From Emticicia sp. CRIBPO (GTDB lineage Bacteria > Bacteroidota > Bacteroidia > Cytophagales > Spirosomataceae): 64,000 nt of DNA. The translations under genes and the position numbers were made by a program. The number at the start of each line of letters is the position of its first letter. Position 1 is the stretch's first letter. The stretch spans positions 62,001-126,000 of the forward strand of contig NZ_JAAAKV010000013.1 of the NCBI RefSeq assembly GCF_009905725.1, written 5' to 3'. A model generated the notes under the pieces. That model saw nothing but the letters and a program-made list of their open reading frames with translations. It was not told where the DNA came from and searched no databases. Below are positions 42,975-52,753 of the stretch, piece by piece.

Positions 42975-45401
42975 TTAATAAAGCTTGGGAAACTTAGCCG
43001 GCAATGCCTCTCTCATTAAAGCATAAGCCTCATCAAAGATGATCTCTGCGTTTGGTTTTGAGAAATAATCCCCGTCGGAACCGTAAGCCGGGCGATGTTC
43101 TTTGGCACTGATAGCTATCGGTTTTGAGTCCAGGTAATGATAAGCGTCCTGTTTGTCCAGCACCTGCTGCATCATGTAAGCAGACCCTCCTCCCGGCATG
43201 TCTTCATCCGCAAAAATAACCCTGTTGGTTTTCTTGATGGATTCCAGGATGCGGTTGTTGATGTCAAAAGGAAGCAAAGTCTGTACGTCAATGACCTCCG
43301 CATTAATGCCGACTTCCTGCAGCTGATCGGCAGCATCCATTACAATGCGGCACATAGAACCGTAAGTAACGATCGTAATGTCTGATCCTTCCCTGATCAC
43401 TTCGGGAATTCCCAAAGGCTCGCAGATATCTGCCAGGTTTTCCGGGCATTTTTCTTTAAGGCGATAACCGTTGAGGCATTCGATAACCAGGGCTGGGTCG
43501 TCACCTTTGATAAGGGTATTGTAAAAGCCTGCTGCTTTAACAAAATTACGGGGCACGATGATATGAATACCCCTTAAAGCATGAAGCATAACAGACATAG
43601 GTGAGCCTGAATGCCAGATACCTTCCAGACGGTGTCCGCGGGTTCTGATGATCAGCGGAGCAGCTTGCTGACCGAATGACCTGTATCTCAGGCAGGCCAG
43701 ATCGTCGGTTAAGGTCGGTAATGCGTAGTAGATATAATCGAAGTACTGTATCTCAGCGATAGGTTTAAGTCCACGCATGGCTGCACCAATACCCTGACCG
43801 ATAATGGAGGTCTCACGGATACCCGTATCGGTGATTCGCAGTTCGCCGTGTTTTTCCTGTAAACCTGCAAAACCCTGGTTTACATCACCGATTTTTCCGA
43901 CATCCTCACCCAGGGCAAATACCAGGGGATTATTTTCAAAAAGACTGTCGAAATAGAGATTGATGATTTCCCGGCCGTCTTTTAACGGACTGGTAGGCAG
44001 GTATTCAGGAGCTACTTCCTTCACCAGCATGGGTGAAGTAGGATATTCACTGTAAAGATGTGAACTGTACCTGTACTCGTTTTTCTCTTCAAGTTTTTTG
44101 ATTAATCCCTGAAGCTTTATTTTAAAACTCTCTTTTTCCGAGAGGGTTATTCTGATCAGTTTTTTGAGGGCTGCTATGCCATCTTTTCTTAACAGGTTAG
44201 GATTTTTCCCTATCGAGAGCTTGATCTGACGTATTTCTTCTTTTCTGACGCATGTTTTTTCTGCTTCATTGAGAATATCAAAAACAAGCCTGTTTTCTGT
44301 ATCAATAGCCGACCTGTAGGCAGTCCAGGAGTCTTTTCTGGCGTTTTTAGCCACTTCTCCGGCTTCGGCTTCTATTTTTTCCAGTTCGCTGGTTTTGGCA
44401 TAGCCTTCTTTAAGTATCCACTCCCTGAATTTGCTGTTACAGTCAAATTTATCCTCCCAGTTCAGACGGTCTTTTGATTTATACCTTTCATGCGACCCGG
44501 ATGCCGAATGGCCTTGCGGCTGGGTCATTTCAGTGATATGAACCAGTACAGGAATATGCTCGTCCCTTGCAAATCTGGCGGCCTGCTGATAAGCCCTGAG
44601 GAGTTCGGGATAATCCCAGCCCCTGGCCTTGATAATATGTATACCATTTGACTCGGCGGTTTTCTGAAAACCCGCCATGGCTTCTGAAATGCTGCTTTTG
44701 GTAGTTTGATACTCAATCGGCACAGAAATACCGTATCCATCATCCCACACAGAAAACACGACAGGAATCTGAAGGACGCCCGCAGCATTAACCGATTCGA
44801 AAAACATTCCCTGGGAGGTAGAAGCATCGCCGATGGTAGCGAAACACACTTCGTTACCATTAACAGAAAATTTATTCTGATTTTTTAATGCCGGATTGTT
44901 CCTGTAAAGTTTGGAGGCATAGGCAATTCCTATACTGCGGGGAATCTGCCCGGCTGTTGAAGAAACATCCATGACATTGTTATACATGTCTGTCTGGGGC
45001 AGCCATTCACCGTTGTCATCGATCCATCTGTTGCCGAAGTGGGCATTCATGGCCCTTCCTCCGGAGAAAATGTCATGCTTGACGTCGGCATGGGCATAAA
45101 GTTGTGCATAGAATTGTTGCCAGGTAAGGCCGTCTACAGCCGCAACAAAGGTCTGGTCGCGATAATAACCGGACCTGAAATCTCCTTTACGGAAAACTTT
45201 AGACATGGCAATCTGGGCAATCTCTTTGCCGTCTCCGAAAATTCCGAATTTGGCACGGCCCATAAAAACATCTTTCCTGCCTAATAAACTGACTGCCCTG
45301 CTTTCACAAGCCAGACGATAATCATCCAATAATTCTTTCCTTGAGATAATAAGATCAGATGAAGTGTAATACTCAGTCAATAATTCTCCCATAGGGCGCA
45401 A
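42975..45401 (-). CDS. Alpha-keto acid dehydrogenase E1, fused alpha and beta subunits
   Basis: An 808-aa fusion. The alpha half (about 1-420) has the TPP region GDASTSQGMFFESVNAAGVLQIPVVFSVWDDGYGISVP split over the usual GD...N distance, and the phosphorylation-loop-like QPQGHSASGSHERYKS. The beta half (about 470-808) begins with REIINLYFDSLFENNPLVFALGEDVG and holds RTRGHRLEGIWHSGSPM. This layout is typical of Bacteroidota 2-oxoacid dehydrogenases, most likely the branched-chain or 2-oxoisovalerate type; pyruvate cannot be excluded. E2 and E3 are not adjacent. A start at 45392 (MGELL) is an alternative. Confidence 0.92.
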   Translation of the reverse strand: MRPMGELLTEYYTSSDLIISRKELLDDYRLACESRAVSLLGRKDVFMGRAKFGIFGDGKEIAQIAMSKVFRKGDFRSGYYRDQTFVAAVDGLTWQQFYAQLYAHADVKHDIFSGGRAMNAHFGNRWIDDNGEWLPQTDMYNNVMDVSSTAGQIPRSIGIAYASKLYRNNPALKNQNKFSVNGNEVCFATIGDASTSQGMFFESVNAAGVLQIPVVFSVWDDGYGISVPIEYQTTKSSISEAMAGFQKTAESNGIHIIKARGWDYPELLRAYQQAARFARDEHIPVLVHITEMTQPQGHSASGSHERYKSKDRLNWEDKFDCNSKFREWILKEGYAKTSELEKIEAEAGEVAKNARKDSWTAYRSAIDTENRLVFDILNEAEKTCVRKEEIRQIKLSIGKNPNLLRKDGIAALKKLIRITLSEKESFKIKLQGLIKKLEEKNEYRYSSHLYSEYPTSPMLVKEVAPEYLPTSPLKDGREIINLYFDSLFENNPLVFALGEDVGKIGDVNQGFAGLQEKHGELRITDTGIRETSIIGQGIGAAMRGLKPIAEIQYFDYIYYALPTLTDDLACLRYRSFGQQAAPLIIRTRGHRLEGIWHSGSPMSVMLHALRGIHIIVPRNFVKAAGFYNTLIKGDDPALVIECLNGYRLKEKCPENLADICEPLGIPEVIREGSDITIVTYGSMCRIVMDAADQLQEVGINAEVIDVQTLLPFDINNRILESIKKTNRVIFADEDMPGGGSAYMMQQVLDKQDAYHYLDSKPIAISAKEHRPAYGSDGDYFSKPNAEIIFDEAYALMREALPAKFPKLY

Positions 45402-45505
45402 TTGAATAATTAGTATGACAACTATTTTTTGTAAAAATACGATTTTTTTTTGAGTTTACAATATGCAGGGGCAGGTTTGGTTCTTTGTTAATGCATTGTT
45501 AAAAA

Positions 45506-45538
45506 TTTGCAGATTGTCAGAAGTTGGGCTTTTATTTG
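45506..45538 (+). promoter_or_regulatory. Candidate promoter of the DUF1573 gene
   Basis: TTTG at 45506-45509, a 21-base spacer and TTTATTTG at 45531-45538, one base off TAnnTTTG. The leader would be about 55 bases. Confidence 0.5.
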
Positions 45539-45601
45539 CGTATAAATTAAAGAACAAGAAAGACTTAAATTAGAATACCAAAACAAAAAACTGTTAAAAC
45601 A

Positions 45602-45991
45602 ATGAAAAAATTCCTTTTTACCTTGATGGCCATTGTGGCTTTTGCAGCGGCATCAAATGCTCAGGCACGTGCTAAATTTAACAAAGAAGCTCATGATTTC
45701 GGAAAATTGAGCGAAGGTCCGATCGCGACTTACAGCTTTGAAGTAACCAACACCGGTACTGCTCCGTTGATCATTAACAACGCTCAGCCTTCATGCGGAT
45801 GTACTACACCTGAATGGCCTAAAGATCCGATCATGCCAGGTGCTAAAGGGCTTATCAAAGTAGGTTATAACACTGCGGGTCGTCCGGGTAACTTTACCAA
45901 AACCATTACTGTTACCAGCAATGCTGAAAACGGAACTGTAATTCTGACCATCAAGGGGTCTGTTAATGCCAAAGGCAGCGGATCCAGATAA
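45602..45991 (+). CDS. DUF1573 secreted protein
   Basis: A 129-aa exported protein: signal peptide at 1-21 (ending SNAQA), then one immunoglobulin-like DUF1573 domain with FNKEAHDFGKLSEGPIATYSFEVTNTG and the conserved Cys pair in QPSCGCTTPEWP. The domain is ASPM/SPD-2/hydin-like and is common in Bacteroidota envelopes; its exact role is unknown. It is a single-gene unit with its own promoter and a strong terminator, consistent with high expression. The codon usage looks like that of abundant proteins (AAC, GGT and CTG rich). Confidence 0.92.
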   Translation: MKKFLFTLMAIVAFAAASNAQARAKFNKEAHDFGKLSEGPIATYSFEVTNTGTAPLIINNAQPSCGCTTPEWPKDPIMPGAKGLIKVGYNTAGRPGNFTKTITVTSNAENGTVILTIKGSVNAKGSGSR

Positions 45992-46011
45992 TATATTCCT
46001 GTATTAATTTT

Positions 46012-46052
46012 AAGGCCATTCATCTAAAAATGAATGGCCTTTTATTTTTTTT
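46012..46052 (+). terminator. Terminator of the DUF1573 gene
   Basis: Perfect 12-base stem AAGGCCATTCAT / ATGAATGGCCTT with a 6-base loop, followed by TTATTTTTTTT. Confidence 0.95.
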
Positions 46053-46099
46053 GAATTTTTAATCTTTTATATTGAATTTCAAAAAAAACGAAGAAACTT

Positions 46100-47305
46100 A
46101 TGACCATACTATGCATTTGCACATTCTTTAAAGGGGCCGAGTTTTTAAGAGCCTCCAAAGCCGAGGGCAACACCGTTCTGCTTCTGACCAACAAAGCCCT
46201 TGAATACAAACCCTGGCCCAGAGAAAGTATCGATGAGTTTTTTTTTCTTGACAATGTTGAAAACAGCTTTGACACCTACAGGAAGATCATAGACGGGATG
46301 TCTTTTTTGATGAGATCAAAAAAAATTGACCTGGTGGTGGCACTGGACGACTTTGATGTGGAAAAAGCAGCATTGGTCAGGGAACACTTCAGGATTCCGG
46401 GAATGGGTCAGACCACCGCCAGATATTTCAGGGACAAGCTGGCCATGCGTGTGCAGGCTGAAGATAAAGGCATCGCTGTGCCGGTGTTCAGTCCTCTTTT
46501 TAATGACGTTGAAATAACAGAGTATTTACATAAAACAACCCCGCCATGGGTGATCAAGCCCCGTTCCGAAGCTTCTGCGGCGGGAATCAAGAAAGTCTAT
46601 GCGTTTCAGGAAGCCTGGGACACCGTTCACAGCCTTGGAGAAGAACGCCACAATTTCTTAATAGAGCAATTCAAGCCCGGTGATGTATACCATGTAGATT
46701 CCCTGATCATTGGTGGTGAAGTGGTCTTCAGCCGCTGCAGTCAGTACCTGAGTACTCCTTTTGAAGTAGCCCATGGTGGCGGGATTTTCGGGTCGGTCAC
46801 TGTTGAACATGCTTCTCTGGATGAACAGGCCCTTACCCTGGTTAATTACCAGGTGATGAAGGCTTTTGGTATGAAATTCAGTGCTTCGCATACCGAAGTC
46901 ATCAAATGTTATGAAGACGGCAACTACTATTTCCTGGAAACGGCATCCAGGGTAGGTGGGGCACATCTGGCCGAGATGGTCGAGGCTTCTTCAGGCATAA
47001 ACCTGTGGAAAGAGTGGGCCAAGATAGAGACTTCTGTGGCAGAAAATAAACCATATACCCTTCCTCCGGTTGAAAAAATGTATTCCGGGATCATTATTTC
47101 CCTGTCCAGTCATCAGCATCCTGATTTATCGGCCTTTAATGACGAGGAAATTTACTGGAAAATGGATGATGAATACCATGTCGGTCTCATTGTAAAATCA
47201 GACAGCAGGGCCAGGGTAGTTGAGCTGCTGGATAAGTATGCCAGGATGATTTATGACCTGGGCTATCATGCCTCTGCTCCCGCACCGGATAAACCGGTTC
47301 ACTGA
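46100..47305 (+). CDS. ATP-grasp domain protein of unknown substrate
   Basis: A 401-aa cytoplasmic enzyme. The N-terminal Rossmann-like pre-ATP-grasp part (1-110) is followed by the ATP-grasp fold: WVIKPRSEASAAGIKKV carries the nucleotide lysine, FLIEQFKPGDVYHVDSLIIGGEVV the adenine loop, and HTEVIKCYEDGNYYFLETASRVGGAH the metal-binding Glu/Asn-type residues. Such carboxylate-amine ligases join an acid to an amine or thiol using ATP; BL00235/CARNS1-like proteins are the nearest in layout. No partner enzyme is adjacent. Its 3' end overlaps the convergent regulator gene by 7 bases. Confidence 0.85.
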   Translation: MTILCICTFFKGAEFLRASKAEGNTVLLLTNKALEYKPWPRESIDEFFFLDNVENSFDTYRKIIDGMSFLMRSKKIDLVVALDDFDVEKAALVREHFRIPGMGQTTARYFRDKLAMRVQAEDKGIAVPVFSPLFNDVEITEYLHKTTPPWVIKPRSEASAAGIKKVYAFQEAWDTVHSLGEERHNFLIEQFKPGDVYHVDSLIIGGEVVFSRCSQYLSTPFEVAHGGGIFGSVTVEHASLDEQALTLVNYQVMKAFGMKFSASHTEVIKCYEDGNYYFLETASRVGGAHLAEMVEASSGINLWKEWAKIETSVAENKPYTLPPVEKMYSGIIISLSSHQHPDLSAFNDEEIYWKMDDEYHVGLIVKSDSRARVVELLDKYARMIYDLGYHASAPAPDKPVH

Positions 47306-48759
47306 TCACCGGCTCTTTCCTGTTCTACGATATACCGGACAGCTTCTGCTTTGGAGTTGATCTGCAGTTTTGTATATATATTTTTGATATGCGTTCTGAC
47401 CGTGTGCGGGCTGATAAACATGGCTGAGGCAATTTCCTGATACGAAAATCCGTTGGCAAAGGCTTTCAGGATCTCCGTTTCCCGCTTTGATAAAATACCG
47501 TTGGATTCACTGATGACTTTCGGTTCCGGTTTACCTGTTTCCGGTATTTCTTCGGTGCGGAATAAAAAAGCCCTTATCCTGAAAATCATGGCCACCGACA
47601 AAATGATGATTTCGATCAGGAAGCCGACCAGGTATGCATAAGGCTGTACAATCCAGAAATTGAACACCGGGTTAAAATACTGGGGGATGATATAGGACAG
47701 GATAGGAGGGATGCTTGCAATAAGGTAAATCACCGCCATTTGATTTCCGGAGGTGCTGTAAAGAATAGAAACCAGAGACCAGACCAGGATGATAAGGATA
47801 AATATCCGTCCTAACCAGCCCCAGATCAATAAGAAGGTGTCGCCGGCAGCATTCTGCCAAAGCGGACTGAATATCGATGGTATCAGTAACACCCAGAAAA
47901 AAATGGCCAGAATCCTTAGTCCACGCTCCAGGTAAGGCTTTGAAGTAAGGGAAAGTTTGGTAAAAGAAAGAATGAACAGGGCTGTCCAGAAAATGGAAGA
48001 GTAATTAAAATAAGGATAAATGTTATAAACGCTGTTCTGAAATATTCCTTTCGGGACATATTCATAAAAATAGCCCTCAAGGTTCAGGAAAATAAGCATG
48101 AGGCTGATGACATACATGCCGTAGTAATTGAAAACTTTCATTTTTGAAACAAATCCGATCGTAAAATTGAGGATGGCGATCAGGAGGAAAATGCCCAGGA
48201 AAATACCCCAGAACAAATTGGACATCCGTTCGCTTTGCTCAAAAGCATCTTTTTCCCAGATGATCAAAGGGAATTTATTGTTATTAAAAAGATTCCGCCC
48301 TTTGAGGTAAACCGTGTAACGATGGCCGGGTTGTATTTTCAATGGAAAAACAAAATCGCGATGCGGATAGTACCTCCCGGTCAGGGGAGTTTTGCTGCTG
48401 ATTTCTTCAAACTTATCCACGATCTTATTTTCTTCAAAAAGATAAAAGCTGATTTCATCAAAAATGGCAGAATTGACATGGAGAAGAAATTCATTGGAAA
48501 CAGTCCCCGAAGTACTGAAAGAAAACCTGACCCAACAGACAGATTTACCCCACCCGAAATTTGGAATGGTGGTTTTGGAAAGTGAAAAGGGCTGCTGAGT
48601 GATTTCATGAATGGTCAGAGACTGGCTTTGGTCCTTAAAAACGAACAGACTGTCTTTTAAAATTTCTTTTTGCTGCCGGTTGTCAACTACATATTCAGCA
48701 ATTCCCTGAAGAGGAAAAGCAAGGAACAAGATGATTAATAGCAGGTTTTTAGGTAACAT
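47299..48759 (-). CDS. Membrane-bound LuxR-type regulator with 7TM-DISM sensor
   Basis: A 486-aa one-component regulator. Signal peptide at about 1-21, an extracytoplasmic 7TMR-DISMED2 domain (about 45-165; FSLSKTTIPNFGWGKSVCWVRFSF), seven membrane segments (about 185-395), and a C-terminal LuxR helix-turn-helix (about 420-480; LSKRETEILKAFANGFSYQEIASAMFISPHTVRTHIKNIYTKL). There is no histidine kinase or receiver domain, so a periplasmic ligand, perhaps a glycan, would act on DNA directly through the membrane. Targets are unknown; the divergent secreted-protein operon 124 bases away is a natural candidate. Confidence 0.9.
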   Translation of the reverse strand: MLPKNLLLIILFLAFPLQGIAEYVVDNRQQKEILKDSLFVFKDQSQSLTIHEITQQPFSLSKTTIPNFGWGKSVCWVRFSFSTSGTVSNEFLLHVNSAIFDEISFYLFEENKIVDKFEEISSKTPLTGRYYPHRDFVFPLKIQPGHRYTVYLKGRNLFNNNKFPLIIWEKDAFEQSERMSNLFWGIFLGIFLLIAILNFTIGFVSKMKVFNYYGMYVISLMLIFLNLEGYFYEYVPKGIFQNSVYNIYPYFNYSSIFWTALFILSFTKLSLTSKPYLERGLRILAIFFWVLLIPSIFSPLWQNAAGDTFLLIWGWLGRIFILIILVWSLVSILYSTSGNQMAVIYLIASIPPILSYIIPQYFNPVFNFWIVQPYAYLVGFLIEIIILSVAMIFRIRAFLFRTEEIPETGKPEPKVISESNGILSKRETEILKAFANGFSYQEIASAMFISPHTVRTHIKNIYTKLQINSKAEAVRYIVEQERAGDQ

Positions 48760-48883
48760 TAATGCAATTTAGTCAAAATACCACATTTGAGGTATTGAAT
48801 GAATCGCAATTTTTTTGGTGGTTTGTCAAAGCTAAACAAGTGGTCTTCCAGACACAGACCAGGCTGATTAAAAAAACACTGCC

Positions 48884-49918
48884 ATGAAAAAAACTTTATT
48901 CATCTGCTTATTATTTCCCACTTTCCTGATGGCCCAGATCGGCTCCAAAGTACCATCAGGCAAAACTTCTCTCAGTGGCAAATGGACCAATAACCAATTC
49001 GGATTTGCGATGATCCTGCAATTGAATCAGGATGGAAGCGGAAGCTTTGACGGAGAGAAAATAACCTACACCAGCACTTCCAATATCCTTTCCGTAAAAC
49101 AGGACGGTGAAACCACCCGGTACAATTACTCACTTCAAGGCGGGAAACTTACCCTATCCGGAGGCGACCTGGACGCCCCCCTGAGTTTTTCCAGGGACGG
49201 CACGTCTGTTTCCGGCCCTGCACCGAATTCGACAACCTTGGTGAAGCCCGGTAATACAAAAAATACAGCGGCTGGTCTTACTGGCACCTGGAGCGGAAAT
49301 GGCGAAACCATGGTTTTTCAGGCCGGGGGAAAAGGATTGTACAATGGTGTTGCGTTTAATTACACCACCAGCGGTGATGTTCTGACCATTTCAAGTTCAT
49401 CCGGGTCTTCGGATCTTCAATTCGCAGTTAACGGAAACTATCTGACGCTCAGTGGAAACGGAACTACCGTTATGCTCCAGGGTGGGACGGCCTATTCGGC
49501 ACCGTCCGGCAATAACCAAACCTATGGACAAAACTCGGGAGGGTCATATAGCCAAAATTCCGGAGGTGGAATTGACCAGAGTATTGTAGGTAAGTGGTGC
49601 TGGGTCAATACTTCGTCCACCTATTCCAGTAGCTACAACAGCAGTAAATGTATTGTCATTAACGGAAACGGCACCTATGAATACTATGCAGAAGGTTCAA
49701 TCAGCGGGTATGGAGGCGGCGGATACGGGGGTTCAAGCAGCCAGAGTTCAGACAGCGGCACCTGGCGGGTATCAGGCAATGCTATCCAGGTGCAGTCCAG
49801 GTCTGAAGGCAATAAAACCTATTCTTTTCAAAAAAGAAATCATCCTAAAAACGGAGATCCTATGATAGTGATTGATGGAGATACCTATGTGAGTTATTAT
49901 AAAAAATCGCCTTGGTAA
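48884..49918 (+). CDS. Secreted protein with lipocalin-like repeats and a Gly/Ser/Asn-rich linker
   Basis: A 344-aa exported protein (signal MKKTLFICLLFPTFLMAQ). Three related beta modules are visible: about 28-105 (GKWTNNQFGFAMILQLNQDGSGSF), about 125-205 (GTWSGNGETMVFQAGGKGLYNG) and about 235-340 (GKWCWVNTSSTYSSSYNSS). A Gly/Ser/Gln/Asn-rich linker lies between modules two and three, and module three has a Gly-Tyr-rich loop (GSISGYGGGGYGG). The repeats look like META/lipocalin-type 'GxW' folds. Function unknown. The stop overlaps the next start (TAATG), so it is coupled to the DUF3592 gene. Confidence 0.8.
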   Translation: MKKTLFICLLFPTFLMAQIGSKVPSGKTSLSGKWTNNQFGFAMILQLNQDGSGSFDGEKITYTSTSNILSVKQDGETTRYNYSLQGGKLTLSGGDLDAPLSFSRDGTSVSGPAPNSTTLVKPGNTKNTAAGLTGTWSGNGETMVFQAGGKGLYNGVAFNYTTSGDVLTISSSSGSSDLQFAVNGNYLTLSGNGTTVMLQGGTAYSAPSGNNQTYGQNSGGSYSQNSGGGIDQSIVGKWCWVNTSSTYSSSYNSSKCIVINGNGTYEYYAEGSISGYGGGGYGGSSSQSSDSGTWRVSGNAIQVQSRSEGNKTYSFQKRNHPKNGDPMIVIDGDTYVSYYKKSPW

Positions 49919-50358
49919 TGAGCAAGATACCATTTAAGCAAAAACCTCCTGAAACATTTTTTCAGAAGCATTTCAAGCTCATTTTTATCATGACAGGATC
50001 ACTTTTCTTCCTGGCGGTCCTCTGGATTTTCTACTCCCAGTCCCGCTTTATGAAGACTGCGGAAACGACTACGGCTGAGGTCGTTGATTTTGAAATACCC
50101 CAAGGGAAAAGGTTGCCCCAACCCATATTTGAATATTACACACCGGATAACCTGAAGCACACTTATCATCATCCCGAAGGTACCAATCCTCCGTCTTATC
50201 ACATAGGAGAAAAGACCACCCTCTATTATGATCCTCAAAATCCTGAGGATGTCATGTTGGGTTACAGTTATATCGCTATGGCCATCTTAAGTTTTATGGG
50301 CCTGATTTTCCTGGTCATTGGCCTGGCTTCCAAACGCGTCACATTTAAACTAAAATAA
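49918..50358 (+). CDS. DUF3592 membrane protein, copy 1
   Basis: A 146-aa protein: a basic N tail, a membrane helix at about 23-43 (LIFIMTGSLFFLAVLWIFY), an external beta domain of about 70 residues (FEYYTPDNLKHTYHHPEGTNPPSYHIGEKTTLYYDPQNPEDVML), and a second helix at about 118-138. The motif PPSYxIGEK is shared with the next gene. Role unknown. The ATG at 49918 is used because it overlaps the upstream stop; a TTG two codons earlier is possible. Confidence 0.85.
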   Translation: MSKIPFKQKPPETFFQKHFKLIFIMTGSLFFLAVLWIFYSQSRFMKTAETTTAEVVDFEIPQGKRLPQPIFEYYTPDNLKHTYHHPEGTNPPSYHIGEKTTLYYDPQNPEDVMLGYSYIAMAILSFMGLIFLVIGLASKRVTFKLK

Positions 50359-50372
50359 ACCATTATTATCCC

Positions 50373-50771
50373 ATGAAATACGTCATATTAACATTCATCC
50401 TGGTAGGGGTATTGCTTTTGGGCATATCAGGGTATATTTTCAATTCTAACCGGAGTTTTGCTAAAAAGGCCATCGAAAAGACCGGAGTGGTGGTTGACTA
50501 TGAATCTTCGGGGAGAAGGTCACGGGGAATGGCCCCGGTGATTGAGTATCAAACCAAAGACGGATCTTTCAGGTTGTATTACCACAATGTTTATACTACC
50601 CCGCCTTCTTATGAGATCGGTGAGAAAGTCCAGATACTCGTAAATCCCGACGAAGACCGTGATGTCAGAATTAAAGGAGAATCCATCGTTTTCTGGATAT
50701 TATTCGGGCTCGGATTTGTTTTTATGGCCTTCGGGGTTGTTTTCTTTTTTGCTTTCAGAAAAGAGATCTGA
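50373..50771 (+). CDS. DUF3592 membrane protein, copy 2
   Basis: A 132-aa paralogue of the preceding protein, with the same two-helix layout and the conserved segment TTPPSYEIGEKVQILVNPDEDRDVRI. The N-terminal helix (about 3-25) is closer to the start than in copy 1. The genes are 14 bases apart and probably interact or share a ligand. It ends the operon begun at 48884; no terminator is obvious. Confidence 0.85.
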   Translation: MKYVILTFILVGVLLLGISGYIFNSNRSFAKKAIEKTGVVVDYESSGRRSRGMAPVIEYQTKDGSFRLYYHNVYTTPPSYEIGEKVQILVNPDEDRDVRIKGESIVFWILFGLGFVFMAFGVVFFFAFRKEI

Positions 50772-51165
50772 TAAGTCCCCGGTTTTGAAGAATAAATCAT
50801 TTTTTTATTACATAAGTGGTATTTCAGGGCTTGGTCAAGCCTTTAAAAGTATGAAGGTTATGCCTGTTTATACTTTACAAAAGTCTGTTTTTTCGATGAA
50901 TAAGCCGCGGAGCTGAATGCACTCATCTACACTTTACTATTTTTTGTCTCCGTGATTGAAAGAGATCCGGCAGGTTAGCCGGCATTTGAACGGGGCAACA
51001 TCTATAAAAAGTGCAAGGTTTGGAGACATTTTTTTCAGTTTTTATCGGAATTATGAAATTTTTTTAGTTATTTCGCACCCGAAAAAGAAGACTAATTGAT
51101 GAAACTTTATTTTTATCCGTCATTCTTCTCTTTGTTATTAATCAAAAAAATCATCATAAATAAAC
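50772..51165. other. Gap upstream of atpA
   Basis: This 394-base AT-rich region has only a short weak hairpin (CCGGCAGGTTAGCCGG, about 50969-50984) and no consensus promoter. It must nevertheless hold the promoter of atpA, because the gene is not preceded by any other ATP synthase gene. Confidence 0.45.
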
Positions 51166-52743
51166 ATGGCATCAGTTAGACCAGACGAAGTTTCGGCTAT
51201 TTTGCGTGAGCAACTGGCAGGCTCAAAAACCGAAGCGGAACTCGAAGAAGTTGGTACCGTACTCCAGATTGGTGACGGTGTAGCTCGTATTTACGGACTT
51301 TCAAAAGTACAGGCCGGTGAATTGATAGAATTCGAAAACGGCCTTAAGGCTCTTGCCCTTAACCTTGAAGAAGATAATGTTGGAGCGGTATTGTTGGGAG
51401 ACTCATCAGGGATCAAAGAGGGAGCTACTGCAAAACGTACAGGTGAAATCGCCTCTATCAAAGTAGGTGAAGGCATCGTTGGACGTGTAGTGAACACATT
51501 GGCCGAGCCGATCGATGGTAACGGTCCGATTCAGGGAGAAACTTTTGAAATGCCTTTGGAGCGTAAAGCACCGGGTGTTATCTATCGTCAGCCCGTAACA
51601 GAACCTCTTCAGACAGGTATCAAAGCTATTGATGCGATGATTCCGATCGGTCGTGGTCAGCGTGAGTTGGTTATCGGTGACCGTCAGACAGGTAAAACAG
51701 CTGTTTGTATTGACACCATCATCAACCAGAAAGAATTCTACGACAAAGGTGAGCCGGTTTACTGTATTTATGTAGCTTGTGGACAGAAAGCCTCTACGAT
51801 CAAAGCTGTTGAGCAGACTTTGCGTCGTTACGGAGCTATGGACTACACAGTTATCGTTGCTGCAGGTGCCTCAGATCCTTCTCCAATGCAATTCTTCTCT
51901 CCGTTTACAGGTGCTGCCATCGGAGAATATTTCAGAGATACTGGCCGTCCGGCTTTAGTAATATATGACGATTTGTCAAAACAAGCGGTAGCTTACCGTG
52001 AAGTTTCATTGCTTCTTCGTCGTCCTCCGGGACGTGAGGCTTATCCAGGTGACGTATTCTACCTTCACTCAAGATTGCTGGAACGTGCTGCGAAAGTCAA
52101 CGAATCTGACGAAATCGCACAGGCAATGAACGACCTTCCTCCTTCATTGAAAGGGAAAGTAAAAGGTGGTGGTTCATTAACAGCCCTTCCGATCATTGAA
52201 ACTCAGGCAGGTGACGTTTCGGCTTACATCCCGACTAACGTAATCTCAATTACTGACGGACAGATCTTCCTTGAGTCTAACTTGTTTAACTCAGGTATCC
52301 GTCCTGCGATCAACGTAGGTATCTCGGTATCACGTGTAGGTGGTAATGCCCAGGTTAAATCGATGAAGAAAGTAGCAGGTACTTTGAAACTGGATCAGGC
52401 TCAGTTCCGTGAATTGGAAGCCTTCTCTAAATTCGGTTCAGACCTTGATGCTGCTACCAAACTCGTTATCGAGCGTGGTCGTCGTAACCAGGAAATTTTG
52501 AAACAAGGACAATATCAGCCGGTTTCTGTAGGAGAGCAAATCGCTATCATTTATGGTTCGATCAACGGAATCATGGATAACGTTCCTGTAGAACGCGTAA
52601 AAGAATTCGAAAGCGAATTCCTGACTTTATTGAAGTCAACCAAACCGGAATTTGTAAGCAGCCTTGCTGCAGGTAAACTTGATTCTGAAATTACAGACTA
52701 TATTGTAAAAACAGGAAAAGAGCTTGCTTTAAAATACGCTTAA
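51166..52743 (+). CDS. atpA: F1 ATP synthase subunit alpha
   Basis: The 525-aa non-catalytic nucleotide-binding subunit. Walker A is GDRQTGKT at 171-178, Walker B is around [17 protein letters not shown], and the family signature [14 protein letters not shown] is present. Length is slightly above the usual 500-513, due to an insertion in the middle. The delta subunit gene (atpH), which usually precedes atpA, is absent, so the operon starts here. Wording and codon use suggest high expression. The gamma gene follows after a 65-base gap with a long hairpin. Confidence 0.98.
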   Translation: MASVRPDEVSAILREQLAGSKTEAELEEVGTVLQIGDGVARIYGLSKVQAGELIEFENGLKALALNLEEDNVGAVLLGDSSGIKEGATAKRTGEIASIKVGEGIVGRVVNTLAEPIDGNGPIQGETFEMPLERKAPGVIYRQPVTEPLQTGIKAIDAMIPIGRGQRELVIGDRQTGKTAVCIDTIINQKEFYDKGEPVYCIYVACGQKASTIKAVEQTLRRYGAMDYTVIVAAGASDPSPMQFFSPFTGAAIGEYFRDTGRPALVIYDDLSKQAVAYREVSLLLRRPPGREAYPGDVFYLHSRLLERAAKVNESDEIAQAMNDLPPSLKGKVKGGGSLTALPIIETQAGDVSAYIPTNVISITDGQIFLESNLFNSGIRPAINVGISVSRVGGNAQVKSMKKVAGTLKLDQAQFRELEAFSKFGSDLDAATKLVIERGRRNQEILKQGQYQPVSVGEQIAIIYGSINGIMDNVPVERVKEFESEFLTLLKSTKPEFVSSLAAGKLDSEITDYIVKTGKELALKYA

Positions 52744-52753
52744 TTCATTTGAA

